NCBI GenBank assembly: GCA_916700875.1
Contig: CAKAKS010000067.1
Coordinates: 25,346,591-25,410,590 of the forward strand
Direction of reading: 5' to 3'
DNA: 64,000 nucleotides
Source: Sebastes aleutianus
Lineage: Eukaryota > Chordata > Actinopteri > Perciformes > Sebastidae
Positions 21,990-33,455 of the stretch are shown in pieces (positions within the stretch are counted from its first letter, which is position 1; every line of letters begins with the position of its first letter). The position numbers and the translations under genes were made by a program. The notes beneath the pieces were generated by a model. It was not told the origin of the DNA, ran no database searches, and was given only the letters and a program-made list of their open reading frames with translations.

Positions 21990-22560
21990 GGCTGTCAAGC
22001 GATTCAAAAAGTTAATCGCAAATGAATCACACATTTCTTTTATCTGTTCAAAATGTACCTTAAAGGGAGATTTGTCAAGTATTTAGTACTCTTATCAACA
22101 TGGGAGTGGACAAATATTCTCGTTTTATGCAAATGTATGTATATATTTATTATTGAAAATCAATTAACAACACAAAACGATGACAAATATTGTCCAGAAA
22201 CCCTCACAGGTACTGCATTTAGCATAACAAATATGCTCAAATCATAACATGGCAAACTGAAGCCCAACTGGCAACAACAGCTGTCAGTGTGTCAGTGTGC
22301 TGACTTGACTATGACTTGACCCAAAACTGCATGTGATTATCATAAAGTGGGCATGTCTGTAAAGGGGAGACTCGTGGGTACCCATAGAACCCATTTTCAT
22401 TCACATATCTTGAGGTCAGAGGTCAGGTGACCACATTGAAAATGGCCATTCCAAGACAACTTGCTATTGGTCAACGATGCAAATTTGCATGTGAAAGTTC
22501 ACCAAAGTTGATCTTGACGCAAAAAATGTGCTAGCCAACCAGATTTACTAGCCGACCCGA
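21990..22560. mobile_element. Dispersed TIR-type element, 'agggctgtcaa' family
   Basis: It begins 'agggctgtcaagcgattc'. 22030-22245 is nearly identical to 9070-9290, and 22320-22440 matches 28960-29075 ('ctgcatgtgattatcataaa', 'agactcgtgggtacccatag'). This copy therefore links the left and central parts of the family seen separately elsewhere. Confidence 0.75.
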
Positions 22561-23722
22561 TGGCCGAGCAATTCCAGAGGAATTAAATGACTTTGCCGCA
22601 AAATGTCTCCATTTTAAATACTGTTTCTGAATAGGTAATATACATCTTTACTTATGAGGGATGGCTACAGGACCTATAGACCCTTTGTGGGAGAGTGGGA
22701 GGAGAGAAAAGGACACCTACAGCATTGATGCATGACCGTTTATGAATAATACCTGAGTTTGTGTCCATGTGCATGTATCTGCATGCTAATAAGCAAAGCT
22801 TATGTGCATATTTGATGTGTAATCACCTGATCCAACTTTTTCACCTTTCAACGTTAATCTTTCTTTTTTTTTTTTTTTTTACTGATATCGTTTCAAATGT
22901 CAGTTTTGCCGCTCGCTGACTTTCAAGTTTGAAAGAAAAATACCAGAATAAAAAATAATTAAATAAGCGTGACTGAAATTTTAGTCTGACAGGTTTCTTC
23001 TCACTCTTTGGCCTTTTGCGTCCTCCCAACATGAAAGACTTCCATTTCACCCATGAAAGATCAACAATTTGAAAGAGATAGCTTATTAATTTTCCATTAC
23101 GTAGTTCAACATTCAGTGCAGACGGCTCACCTTTCCCTTCAAAGGGGAAGGGAAGCATACAGCCACCTTTGACAAAAATCTGGTCAGTAATGAGTTTGCA
23201 CATAAGGACAGAGTGTCAGAGCCTGAACTCTCTCAGCACTAAAGACAGATGCTGCACTGTGTGACCAAGAAGGAGAATATGGCTGGTTCTATCCTCAGCA
23301 CAAACAGGACGAGACTGATCATTCATCCATAGCGCCCACGACAACTAGTGAAGTGCTCTTAAGCACAATATTGTTCTATAGGTGTGAGTGTAATAGTCCA
23401 CGAAGAACTTTGATCCAAAGTGTGTTAACAGGGTGAAAAACAAGTTTCATTTGCCAAGTGTCAAGTAGAAAGTAATGTTCGTAGCAAAGCAGCAGCTTTA
23501 TTGAGCTGTTACCTTACTTGCACATTATTAACATCTAAAATCTGCCATCAGTCAATCTGGTTATGTTTTGTTTTCTACGTGAATCTGATGTTTAATAAAA
23601 ATAGAAAAATGAAACAATAAATCCTCTCTAAATATACATTAAGCCTGCATAACCATGGGTGCTGTTGCCTTTGGAACTTGAATTGTGACTGGCATTTCCC
23701 ATGTGTATTTGCATGAATATTT
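22561..23722. other. Non-coding stretch, nothing recognised
   Basis: A poly-T run lies at about 22863-22881. A 120-codon minus-strand frame at 22841-23203 begins in that tract, is Lys/Arg-rich and does not look like a protein. Confidence 0.4.
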
Positions 23723-23983
23723 CAGTGATTCTCAACCAGGTGTGCCCCAGTGTAATTCCAATACTAGTCCCTCCCGTCACAGCAAAGACAGATGCATTGG
23801 AGCAGGAGACACTGCCGCGTTTATAGATCTACGGCTTGCTTCAGCTCAGCAGCACGGGCACTGGGTTCATAATCTGTCCCGTGTGTGTGTATTGCACATG
23901 CACAAGGTAACACAATCTTTCAAAGTACCCCCTCGCAACTGCAGGAGTATCCCCAGAGGTACAGGTCTGGTTGACAATCACTG
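23723..23983. mobile_element. Small hAT-like MITE (261 bp)
   Basis: The left end reads CAGTGATTCTCAACC, and the right end reverse-complemented reads CAGTGATTGTCAACC: 14 of 15 bases identical, of the CAGTG.TTCTCAACC type seen in hAT elements. No clear 8-bp target duplication survives (gaatattt versus agctacag). Non-coding interior. Confidence 0.75.
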
Positions 23984-24239
23984 AGCTACAGCACACGTGT
24001 GCTTTTTCATAAGTACGTATGACAAGTTCCAGAGGTCCAAATATAAAGGAAGCTCCATACAAACGCCAACATATCACAAAGAGGAGGATTCTTAGCAACC
24101 TCTGAAATAACGTTGACACCATTACATCATAATGACTCTGTGGACATCCAGATGAACAGGCTGTTCTCGTACACCGTTCATAGCTATACCTATTTGAAAG
24201 GTAATGCACTGTAATTTGTATGTATCCCACAAAATCTAT

Positions 24240-24409
24240 TTGTATGTAATCCATGTAATCGGAAACCAGGAAGTATAAAGAGGGAGGGTGCCGGGGGGGA
24301 TGGGTGAGTCAAAAAACACCGGATTTTTGCGCATGAGACAAGTGTTCGTAACCCATGTGAAACCAGAACTCAACGTTTATGTACTTGTCACGTAACTTAA
24401 CGTACTGAC
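24240..24409. repeat. Left flank of minisatellite-bearing dispersed repeat
   Basis: Non-tandem sequence ('gaaaccaggaagtataaaga', 'gtacttgtcacgtaactt') precedes the array. From memory of fish genomes this flank and the array travel together; here that is inference. Confidence 0.4.
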
Positions 24410-25200
24410 CACTTCCAGAGTTATTTTAATCCAAACCACAATCTTTTCCAAAACCTAACTAAGTAGTTCTGTTGCCTAAACCTAAATAAGTGGTTTTCTT
24501 GCGTAAACCTAACCAAGTTTATCTTTTCGTAAACCTAACTAAGTTTACCTTTTCCTAAAGCTAACTTAGTGGTTTTGTTGCCTAAACCTAACCAAGTCAA
24601 TCTTTTCCTAAACCTAACCAAGCCGATCTATTCCTAAACCTAACAAACTGGTTTTGTTGCCTAATCCTAACCAAGTTGATCTTTTCCTAAATCTAAGTAG
24701 TTTTGTTGCCTAAAGCTAAATAAGTAAAACCTTTTCTAAACCTAACTTAGAAGTTTTGTTGCCTAAACCTAACCAAGTCAATCTTTTCCTCAACCTTACT
24801 TATTGGTTTTGTTGCCTTAACCTAACCAAGTAAATCTTTTCCTAAACCTAACTAAGCAGTTTTGTTGCCTAAACCTAACCAAGTAAATCTTTTCCTAAAC
24901 CTAACTAAGCAGTTTTGTTGACTAAACCTAACCAGGTCAATCTTTTCCTCAACCTTACTTATTGTTTTTATTGCCTTAACCTAACCAAGTAAATCTTTTC
25001 CTAAACCTAACTAAGCAGTTTTGTTGCCTAAATCTAACCAAGTAAATATTTTCCTAAACCTAACTAATGGGTTTTGTTGCCTAATCCTCACCAAGTCAAT
25101 CTTTTCCTAAACCTGACTAAGTAGTTTTGTTGCTTAAATCTTACTAAGTCGATCTTTTTCTAAACCTAACCAAGTTGTTTCCTATGAAGACGGAATTATA
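24410..25200 (+). repeat. 53-bp minisatellite array, 'cctaaacctaaccaagt' type
   Basis: About 14-15 copies of a unit of about 53 bp. Each unit holds two half-units related to 'cctaaacctaac', joined by 'ttttgttg' and 'atcttttc'. The plus strand is almost devoid of G between the motifs, giving strong strand asymmetry. A solitary copy lies at 43822-43870 and a reverse fragment at 12655-12700. Confidence 0.93.
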
Positions 25201-25330
25201 TTTTGAAAAGATTATGCATGTAACGAGCCGATATTGACACACGCGTCACGTGTCGCCGGACATTCGTAGGAAAACGCACTCAAAATGAGGAATGACTTTT
25301 CGTGAGATGTCATACGAACCGTTGTATGAG

Positions 25331-26426
25331 GTTACGTTGAGATTAATGACATTCTTTTAAGGTAAACTGTCCTTTTAAAACAGAATTACCCTAATTTGCG
25401 CCTTTTTAACTGAACAGTTAAATTACAACAAGCAGCAAATAAAAGAAGTTCATCAAATGTCTTAAAGATTGTAGTAAAGGATGAATGTCCATCACATGAG
25501 AGGTGAACAATGTGATATCCAATCTTAATCGAAAACTCAATATCCACCTGATTAGTCTTCTAGAAGTGATTTCCTTTTTCCGTCCTCTATTTGCGTGTCA
25601 GAAACGTTCATAATTATAATAAAGTCACCTTATTTAACTTCCCATGGAGAACATTTCAGCTGTTTACCTGAGAGCAACATTATTACATTTCCTTCAATGT
25701 TACCTTGTTAAAATAAATAACAATAATAATGGCCTGTTTAACCATAATAATGTTCAGAAAATGATGCCATCCTTTCTCCCTCACTTCAAACACTCTCACA
25801 CCTTGAGTACAAACAATCTTTCATTATAGAGGAATAACACACTGAGAGGCATAAGCTCTTCATATAGGGGAAAAAAACATATTATGATTTTATTATTGTA
25901 CAGTAAGGGCACATTTCCATTTGAGACTATCTGTGCTCTTGGGCTATAGGCAGAGAGCAGGGTAATAAAAGTGATAAAACCTCTGCAGTACAGCAGCTGG
26001 TGTGAACATTGTTTCCCTCCGTGGAAAATAAGCTTTGTAATTTCAACAATAACAAGTCCCTGAAAGTAAACAAAGGCTTTCATTGTGACACAAGGCTGGT
26101 GTGGGTAAAATCGAAATCATGTATGTGCAGTTAAAATTTCTCTTTGTGCAACTTTAATTGTGCCGTCGCATTTATTCTCCCAAGTCCATTTTCTCGCAGG
26201 CTCATAGTTTGTTTCCTCGACATCTTCAGAAGAATAGCTCTCTCTGATACCTGCGGGAGCACATTGCATTGGCTAGCTGATGCATGATTCAATATAGTCA
26301 CAACATATGAGGTGTAATTTATAATCAAGTTATTCTTGAGGGCTCAGCCTCCCTGTCGAGAAATGCACGCCATTAATGATCCCTTATGCACAATGCAATG
26401 CAAGTAAGATTCAGCAAAACACAAAA
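25331..26426. other. Non-coding stretch with a conserved-element candidate
   Basis: No gene or repeat recognised. The block 26130-26400 has complex sequence with homeodomain-like ATTA cores ('cgccattaatgatccctt') and could be a regulatory element (inference). Confidence 0.35.
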
Positions 26427-27492
26427 GGGCAACACTTTACAATAAGGTTCACAAAAATGTGAGTATTTACTGGGGAACGAATGAGGATTTAAATGCTAGT
26501 GAACTATTAGTTAATGAGTAACTTCCAATCAAATTTCATAGAGTAGCTAATGATTATAGAACGAGTGAGGAACAACTCAGGAACGACTTGATAATTGATG
26601 AATCGTTAATGAGTACTTCTCTAATAATTCCTAATGGAGGACTATATAGTAGAAAATAATGAGTTTTAAGAGAACAGACTGGGAGATCCAATATTAATGA
26701 ATCATTAAGTAACTAGAATGGCACTCGGAGAGCGCAGACCTCCGCCAAGGTGCGTGATTTTAAAAACAGATCACAGCTCACAGCCGGCGGTACCGTGAGG
26801 TGGTCGGCTTATTATTAACACGGTGTGTTTCCGTGTAACGTATCGGCGGATGCGTCTCTCATTCGGCAGCCTTGTTATGTCTGTATAACGTTACACTACG
26901 TTGTCCGTCATCCCGTCATCTATCGCTTTTTTACCGCAGACGGCCAGCAGCTCCCGCCGCACCTCGGCTCCTCGCCACACATCCACACACATATCTCTGT
27001 GCTCTCAGAAGGAGGAAGAAGGCGTGGTCATGCGTCATCAGTTACACTGTGCATGTATTATACTCTCCTGTGGTCTTAATGCTCAGGCTGATTGGAATTC
27101 TTAAAAAAATTCCTGAATCCAGATCGCCACCAAAATCTAATGGTTCGTTCATTGTGCCACACTCCACCCCTCCAAAAAATTAGACGGACGGACGGACGGA
27201 CGACGATAATGATTAGTTAATGAATATATGTGACTTGATCATACTGACCACTTTCATGAGTCGTTCCTGTTCAGCTCTGAATCAGCTGCTGAGAGGCACA
27301 AAACTAATAACGACTCATTAATTACTGATTACTTAAACACTAGTTACTGTTTTTGTGTCCCCACCCAAGTGAAGTGAGACATAATATGGTTTTAATTACA
27401 TAATCAATAACTAATCATTGACTAATCATTACGTACTTGCGTTTCCCAGTAACTACTCACATTTTTGTGAACATTATTGAAAAGTGTTACCC
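26427..27492. mobile_element. MITE with 48-bp TIRs, split by a nested insertion
   Basis: The first 48 bp (from GGGCAACACTTTACAATAAG) and the reverse complement of the last 48 bp (from GGGTAACACTTTTCAATAAT) agree at 44 positions. No transposase is encoded. The interior is AT-rich and is interrupted at about 26712-27203 by an unrelated element. Confidence 0.88.
26712..27203 (-). mobile_element. Nested dispersed element, relative of 43922-44585
   Basis: It starts 'ctagaatggcactcggagag', then 'cgcagacctccgccaagg', which is the reverse complement of 44543-44575. Later 'gatcgccaccaaaatctaat' and 'attgtgccacac' also match the 44-kb copy in reverse. The end has a short (ACGG)n run at 27184-27203. 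It sits inside the MITE at 26427-27492, so it is the younger insertion. Confidence 0.8.
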
Positions 27493-27629
27493 AAAAAAAA
27501 AACACATAATGAATGTTTTATTGTGCCTTCTGCAGAAGATAATGAAGCTTGTAGAGGAAGAAGTGAATTCACACACTGTTGTTGAAACTGTATCCTTACC
27601 ATGGCACAGCGTGAAGGGACTCTTCATCC

Positions 27630-27631
<2 letters not shown>

Positions 27632-27669
<38 letters not shown>

Positions 27670-27690
27670 CACACACAGACACACACACAC
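27632..27690. repeat. (CA)n microsatellite
   Basis: A CA run of about 59 bp with G interruptions. Confidence 0.97.
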
Positions 27691-27847
27691 TTAACCTAAC
27701 AGTGCCAGACCTCACAGACAAGCGAGCGGCGGGTAAACATGTGAAATAGAATTCTAATTCGAGGGGTTTTTAACCCAGGAGTCCTCCCCACCAGCTCCCC
27801 AACTGACACCATGATGAATTGCTTTGTGCTTGCTCGATGTGGTTGTC

Positions 27848-27851
<4 letters not shown>

Positions 27852-27896
<45 letters not shown>
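27852..27896. repeat. (TG)n microsatellite
   Basis: A TG run of about 45 bp, 160 bp downstream of the CA run. The two arrays are complementary and could pair. Confidence 0.97.
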
Positions 27897-27899
<3 letters not shown>

Positions 27900-28924
27900 T
27901 GTGTGTCTGTAACAAGGTTCAAGGCGCATAAGTTGTTGGCCTACGGAAAAAAAAAACAGCCCCCTCCTCCCATTAAGCTGCCTGTAGATAATTAAACCTA
28001 GTTTTGAAGAGAGGTCGTGCTGTTATTTATTTACTTGTTTGTCTCGTATGATACATGAGAAGAGAGAAAACAAGAAGGAGGCTCGGGGTGGATTTTGCCA
28101 AGCGTGTCGTATTCAGGGCCATGCTCCCAGTTAATGGAATAAGGGAATGAGGAGAAGTCAGGCGCTTTCATATATGTTCTGTGTGTGTGTGCATCACGTC
28201 TGCATTTCTAGCTGTGTACACACAGTACAGTAGTACGGAGTTTTGGACATTGATTAATTATTGTCTGTAAGTAATATTAAAACCTGGGACTCGCTGTTGT
28301 CCTGCTAAACAGTGACGATGGCCTCGACCTTGAGTCTGAATCAGAAACAAATTTGGCTTGCAGGCCCAACTGCGGCAAAAAAAACTGCTAGTTTAGCATT
28401 GTAAAGCTCCAGTCTCCTCCGATATCAGACAGGTCTTTCTGAAAAATGGTCTCTCTAGGGTTTCTACAGGAAGGATCATGCCAAGACTGAGTCATAGCAA
28501 ATTTTAATTATAAAAGGAATGGGAAAAGGAACAAAAATGATAACGTCAGCCCCCAAAAGACACTATGTTTACGTCCAGGTGACAAAGCTTCTTGGCAGCC
28601 ATACTAATTGTGCGTCCTCTACATCAACAGAAAAGGAGGAAATTAGATGACGTTATTATAGAGACACAAAGCCTGCAGAGGGAAGAGGCCGGGTGGATGG
28701 ATGGGTCAACAAAGCGCTGGACTTTGTTTCCTACCGACGGGACATAACATGGCTACTTTGGGGACTAACATCATCACACATGAATACAATTGGGCTCATT
28801 GGATCCACAAGAGTCTCAGCTTTACAGTGATTCCCAATTTATGTAATTCTTAAACTGTGTAGGGACCCCCAGTACGCAGAAATATTCAAATACACCATTT
28901 TAGTACAGGCGGAAATAACACATT
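27897..28924. other. Non-coding stretch, nothing recognised
   Basis: 'cagtgattcccaattt' near 28825 hints at a decayed hAT-type end. No gene seen. Confidence 0.35.
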
Positions 28925-29200
28925 AATACTGCATTAAAAAAAAACTACATGGTTTTTGCCCCAAACTGCATGTGATTATCATAAAGTGGGCATGTCTGTA
29001 AGAGGGAGACTCGTGGGTACCCATAGAACCCATTTTCATTCACATATCGTAGAGAGGTCAAGGGACCCCTTTGAAAATCCGCCATGCCAGTTTTTCATCA
29101 CCAAAATTTAGCATAACTCCATAGCGTTATTTAGCGATCTTCCCGACAAGCTAGCGCTCTAACTTGAAAACTCAGCCCGCAACAACCTCCGAAAAACAGA
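28925..29200. mobile_element. Central part of the 'agggctgtcaa' TIR family
   Basis: Shares 'gcatgtgattatcataaagt', 'gactcgtgggtacccataga' and 'acccattttcattcacatat' with 22320-22420, then continues into 'aaatttagcataactcc'. Neither terminus is intact. Confidence 0.7.
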
Positions 29201-31055
29201 TTAGCAGTATTGTATGTTCAGCTGATATTCTCCTCCAATTCCAAAAAGTGCTAACCTTAACCTAACCTTTATAATGTGAAATTTTAGGAATAGCTTTGCC
29301 AAAGCAACACACGTGTAATTCCAGCTTGTTATAAGGCATTATTGTGCACTTGGCACTGAAACAGGAACCGGCTCTTATTTAAATCTGCACACATTTTTTA
29401 TGCTAGGCTTCCAATTTATTTTACCAACGACTGGTGATTTCTTCTATTCTTATTGAACTGTTGCTCAGAGATACCTCTTTGTTTCTGCCTGCCCTTTCAA
29501 TTCATCAAGACTGATTGGACCATTGTACGGTGGTTTTGTTCTCCAGGTACAAAACAAACCCTTCATATAAAACAAAATCTATTTTTTTTTAAAGAGGAAC
29601 GTTCTACAACCTAAAAGATTGAAAGACCCAATCAAGCTTTTGTGGGCAGGCGATTCCATACCCTTGAACAGCAGTGTATATAACAACATTTGATGAGAAA
29701 TAAAGATTTCATCAGCAAGATAATTGCACGAGCACAATCCTATTCTCCAATCACAATCCATGCCCGAGCCGAGCCCACCAACCAAAGGTCACGGTGCTGT
29801 CAGCGACATTTCCTGTTTCTTATTGACTTTTTTGGAGATTACATAACAGCAAAGAGAACACAGTGTAGAAAACCAAGTACAGCTCATTATCAAACCCATT
29901 ACTGTAAGCCCTACAAGAACTATTATTAAAACTGACTTTGATCCCTGGAGGCCTCCATAAGACCACCTCATCAATTCACTTGTCTCAATTCCTCTGAGTT
30001 GTCTCAGACAGAAGCTCAAAAACCCTCCAACGTACTGTAAATTCATTATAGTGACCCCAGACTGTTAATATGGCGTGATGTTGCCTCCACAATGGGCATC
30101 CATAAGGGACAGCCTTGTGCTGAAGTGTTCCTTTGTGTCTCCACTGAACTGTATGTTTAATGCTCGGCTCCCACTCTGGGGAGAGATGCGACCAATTAAA
30201 AGAAACCTTGAATGGGAGTAGCTCTCGGGGAGGAGTACACGTCAGTCTGTGACGGGTGGACAAGGGTTCTATGATGGGTTTCAGTACATGTGTGTGTGTG
30301 TTTTATGGTGGAAAAAGAGCTATAAAGAGAGAGGTTATTGTGTCAGAGTGTTTGCACATGGGATCTTTCACCGCATCTGTGCCGGCTGTTCAGACAAAAG
30401 GAACATGATCAAAGCGGGGGGGTGGAAAAAACATAAAAATGGGACGTCAACTTCAAGCTCCTGTCACTGTTATTTAAAAATAGCTCGCCATGTGCATTTT
30501 CAGGGCTGATGTACCTGTCACTGTGACAGTGAGTAATGAGCTCCACTCACCTCTGCATTTCATTTACTGGACAGACCATCCTTTCAGCGCCATTTCAAGT
30601 TTCGCAGTTGGTTTTATGACCAGTTAAATCTACAATAACAACCACGAGTCTAAGCAGTTTGTGCACGCTTTCTTCTTGGCTGGAGGCTACTCGCACATTT
30701 TTAAGGGTGAAAGCAGCAAAAATGAATAATGTGTGTAAACATTAGTCAAACAAAAAAGGTGTGTCCAAATTAACTCGGTGTTATATGTCTGTCAAGCTTT
30801 GGATTCCTGTGTATTTATTTCAAGAATTTAAAGAGAGAGAATTAAGATCCTTTTTTTTTAAGCCTAACCAAAAGCAGAGTATTGTAAAGAATAGATTAAA
30901 CAGTGTGTCTATCAGCTGTCTGGAGCCACAAAATATTTGAGCATTGTGATGAAGGTAACACAGTTTATAGTCTAAGTATATAGTATATAAGTCTAATGCA
31001 GTGAGGGCCAAAGTTCCAATGTATGATGGAGTATTAGGGCCACATTGAGGGAAAA
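29201..31055. other. Non-coding stretch, nothing recognised
   Basis: Several short open frames on both strands, none protein-like. No named repeat. Confidence 0.4.
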
Positions 31056-31320
31056 CTAAATTGAGATTTTGAGAATAAAGTCATGATATTACGAGAAAAA
31101 AGTCGTAACTTTACGAGAATTTTTTTTGTAATATTACGAGAAAAAAGTCGTAATATTACGAGAATAAAGTCATAACTTTACGAGAAAAAAAGAAAGTAAC
31201 ACGTAAAATTACTACTTTATAATATTATGACTTTATTATCATAATACTACGACTTTTTTTCACGTAAACCTATGACTTTATTTCCGTAATATTATGACTT
31301 TATTCTTGAAATTTCAGATT
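31056..31320. repeat. Orientation-switching minisatellite ('gtcgtaatattacgag')
   Basis: From 31060 to 31190, units of about 20 bp ('ataaagtcataactttacga', 'gtcgtaatattacgaga') repeat in one orientation. From about 31213 to 31315 the reverse complement repeats ('taatattatgactttattc'). The outer edges also match as an inverted repeat ('gagaataaagtcatgat' against 'attatgactttattctt'). The block could fold into one long hairpin. Confidence 0.9.
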
Positions 31321-31499
31321 TTTTTTTTTTCCCCAAACCCCATTCATGACTTGCACATCCACTGCGTAGATATTGCTTTACCAAATACAACGGTCAGCCT
31401 TCATCTGAACAGCCTTTTCTCTTTTAATGTAAAAGTGAAAAAAAAGAAAAAGAAAATACTAACAAGTATGTCAGCAACAGGGTTATGTTAAAATGAAAT

Positions 31500-31790
31500 T
31501 ACAGTATGATTATACTTTTTCCAGTGTAGAGCGTCTTCACACTGGAAAAGTGAGAAAACTAGGTATATTCGCAAATGTCAGTATGCACACAGTTGATTTT
31601 GAATAATGTGTTACTGGACAGTTACGTCCCACAATGCTACAAAGAAAGAAACGCCGGCTCCCGAACCGTCTCGGAAAAAACAAAAAGATGAATTACATTC
31701 TTGTCTTGTAAACGGACTCACAAAAAGGACACTATGAAGATTAGTATCTGTGTTAGTATATAGTCTGAAAATGGGACACAGCACAATGTG
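31500..31790. mobile_element. Probable MITE fragment with an 11-bp hairpin
   Basis: 'gttacgtcccacaatgc' and the surrounding sequence resemble short fish DNA elements of the type at 50318-50836. A perfect hairpin has arms TTTTCCAGTGT (31517-31527) and ACACTGGAAAA (31539-31549). The ends are not defined. Confidence 0.4.
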
Positions 31791-32693
31791 TGCAGTACAA
31801 AGAGTCCCAGCATGCTCATGGTCACCATGTTAGAATACAGCGGGGGAACTGAATCAGTTGGTCCCCCTGGAGGAAGCTATCAGCACAAACAAACAACTAA
31901 ACAACAATACGTTATCTGACTTCCCATTCCCTGCAGCACACATGCATCATGTATCAAATCCCCTCATGGCCAGCTGCAACTGCCTCCTGCCCAGATGGTG
32001 GTACTGGTGGATTGCTGGGAGGTGATCAGCATCAGTGGATATCAATATACTGTAGATCGATGGTCAGCAACACAAACACACATGCACAATATGATAATTA
32101 AGCTTATGTGGCCATCCTGACAGGGTCAGATGCTTCTGTTAATATTTTCTATCAGGATTCTTCAAACAACCGTATTGATTTGCACTCAAGTTTAATGATC
32201 AATTTTATGCTAGGCTCCTAATATCTTACTGTTTTTCCAATGTGCCTCCTGTAAAACAATAATTGATTTCATATTACAACCTAGAGGGTCGACATTTGCT
32301 TAATGTTTCGTATCAGGGTCATGATAAAGTCACAGTAATGGTGCATAACATTTTTGATTGGTGAATAATTATACACCAGAAGGTTTTTATTTTGATGCGA
32401 GAATCTTCCTCCAATAGAGTAGTGCAAAAGAAACACTACATAGGTCACTACTTCTTTTAGGGAGTTGGCATATGCATGTGAATACCTGGCACATTTTACT
32501 CTGAGGGTCATGCCTCAAAATATACACCAGAAAATAATATTAAAAATAATGTAAACCATAAAAAAATGGCTTCTGAAACCACTTGTGAAAATGACAAAAT
32601 TAATATTTTGAAGCTGTATTTGACAGGGTCAGGGAAACAGATGCTCTCGTCAAATATCTAACTGAACCTTTCTAAATAATACTCCACTTTTTG
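31791..32693. other. Non-coding stretch, nothing recognised
   Basis: AT-rich; no gene or repeat recognised. Confidence 0.4.
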
Positions 32694-33024
32694 TTAAAGG
32701 TGCAGTGATCCTAGCGGTGAGGTTGCAGATTGCAACCAACTGAAACTTCTCCCGTGTGCCAAGGAGAACTACCGTGGCTGACGTGAAAACGCAAATGTCT
32801 CTATCTAGAGTCAGTGTTTGGTTTGTCCGTTCTGGGCTACTGTAGAAACATGGTGGCCAGCTCCGTGAAGAAGACCTGCTCCCTATGTAGATGTAAACGG
32901 CTCATTTTCTAAGTTAACGAAAATACAGCTATTGTTATCGATTAATATAAGAAAACATACTTATTGATATTATATTCAATTTCTGCCAATAGATCCCCCT
33001 AAATGTTTCAAACTGTTCCTTTAA
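32694..33024. mobile_element. TTAA-flanked MITE (about 330 bp)
   Basis: TTAA lies at 32694-32697 and 33021-33024. The left end is TTAAAGGTGCAGTGATCC and the right end reverse-complemented is TTAAAGGAACAGTTTG. The interior ('gcagattgcaaccaactgaa', 'gtagaaacatggtggcc') matches the longer element at 62879-63398 in reverse. Confidence 0.85.
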
Positions 33025-33169
33025 TAATGTAAACCAGGTTATATTAGTTGTAATTTAGAAATTACAAGTGTCTATATTGGTGGGTATTATCAAGGTTGTA
33101 TCCAGGACATTAGAAATTCTGAGGTCATTAATCCAAAAATACATTTTTGACTAACTAGCTCGCTTCCTG

Positions 33170-33455
33170 TTAACTGAAGATTTTTTTGCCAAGTTGTTGG
33201 TGTATGATCTATTATTTTAATAATAAATACCAATTCACTAAATTTATAACTATTTATTTGTTATATTTTGTTTTACAAAGTTAGGAAAGCAACGTTTAAG
33301 TCAAGCCCGAAGTTGCCTCACACGTAAAAGAATGATCCCAGTCACTTCCACACAGTGAGGCATACAGCCTATTAATTAAACACTGGTATCGGCCGATACC
33401 CAAAGCCCAGGTATCACTATCGGTATTGGGACTGAACAAGTCGTATCAGTGCATC
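33170..33455 (-). mobile_element. Partial reverse copy of the hAT-type element at 48353-48845
   Basis: 'cactggtatcggccgatacc' and 'ccacacagtgaggcatacag' are reverse-complement matches to 48400-48475. The copy continues with similar order back to about 33170. The terminus near 33455 ('cagtgcatcc') is degraded. Confidence 0.75.

Noticed and set aside
24410..25200. Telomere-like 'cctaaacctaac' motifs as an interstitial telomere
   Set aside because: The unit is 53 bp with non-telomeric spacers and a CCTAAA rather than CCCTAA core; it is a minisatellite.
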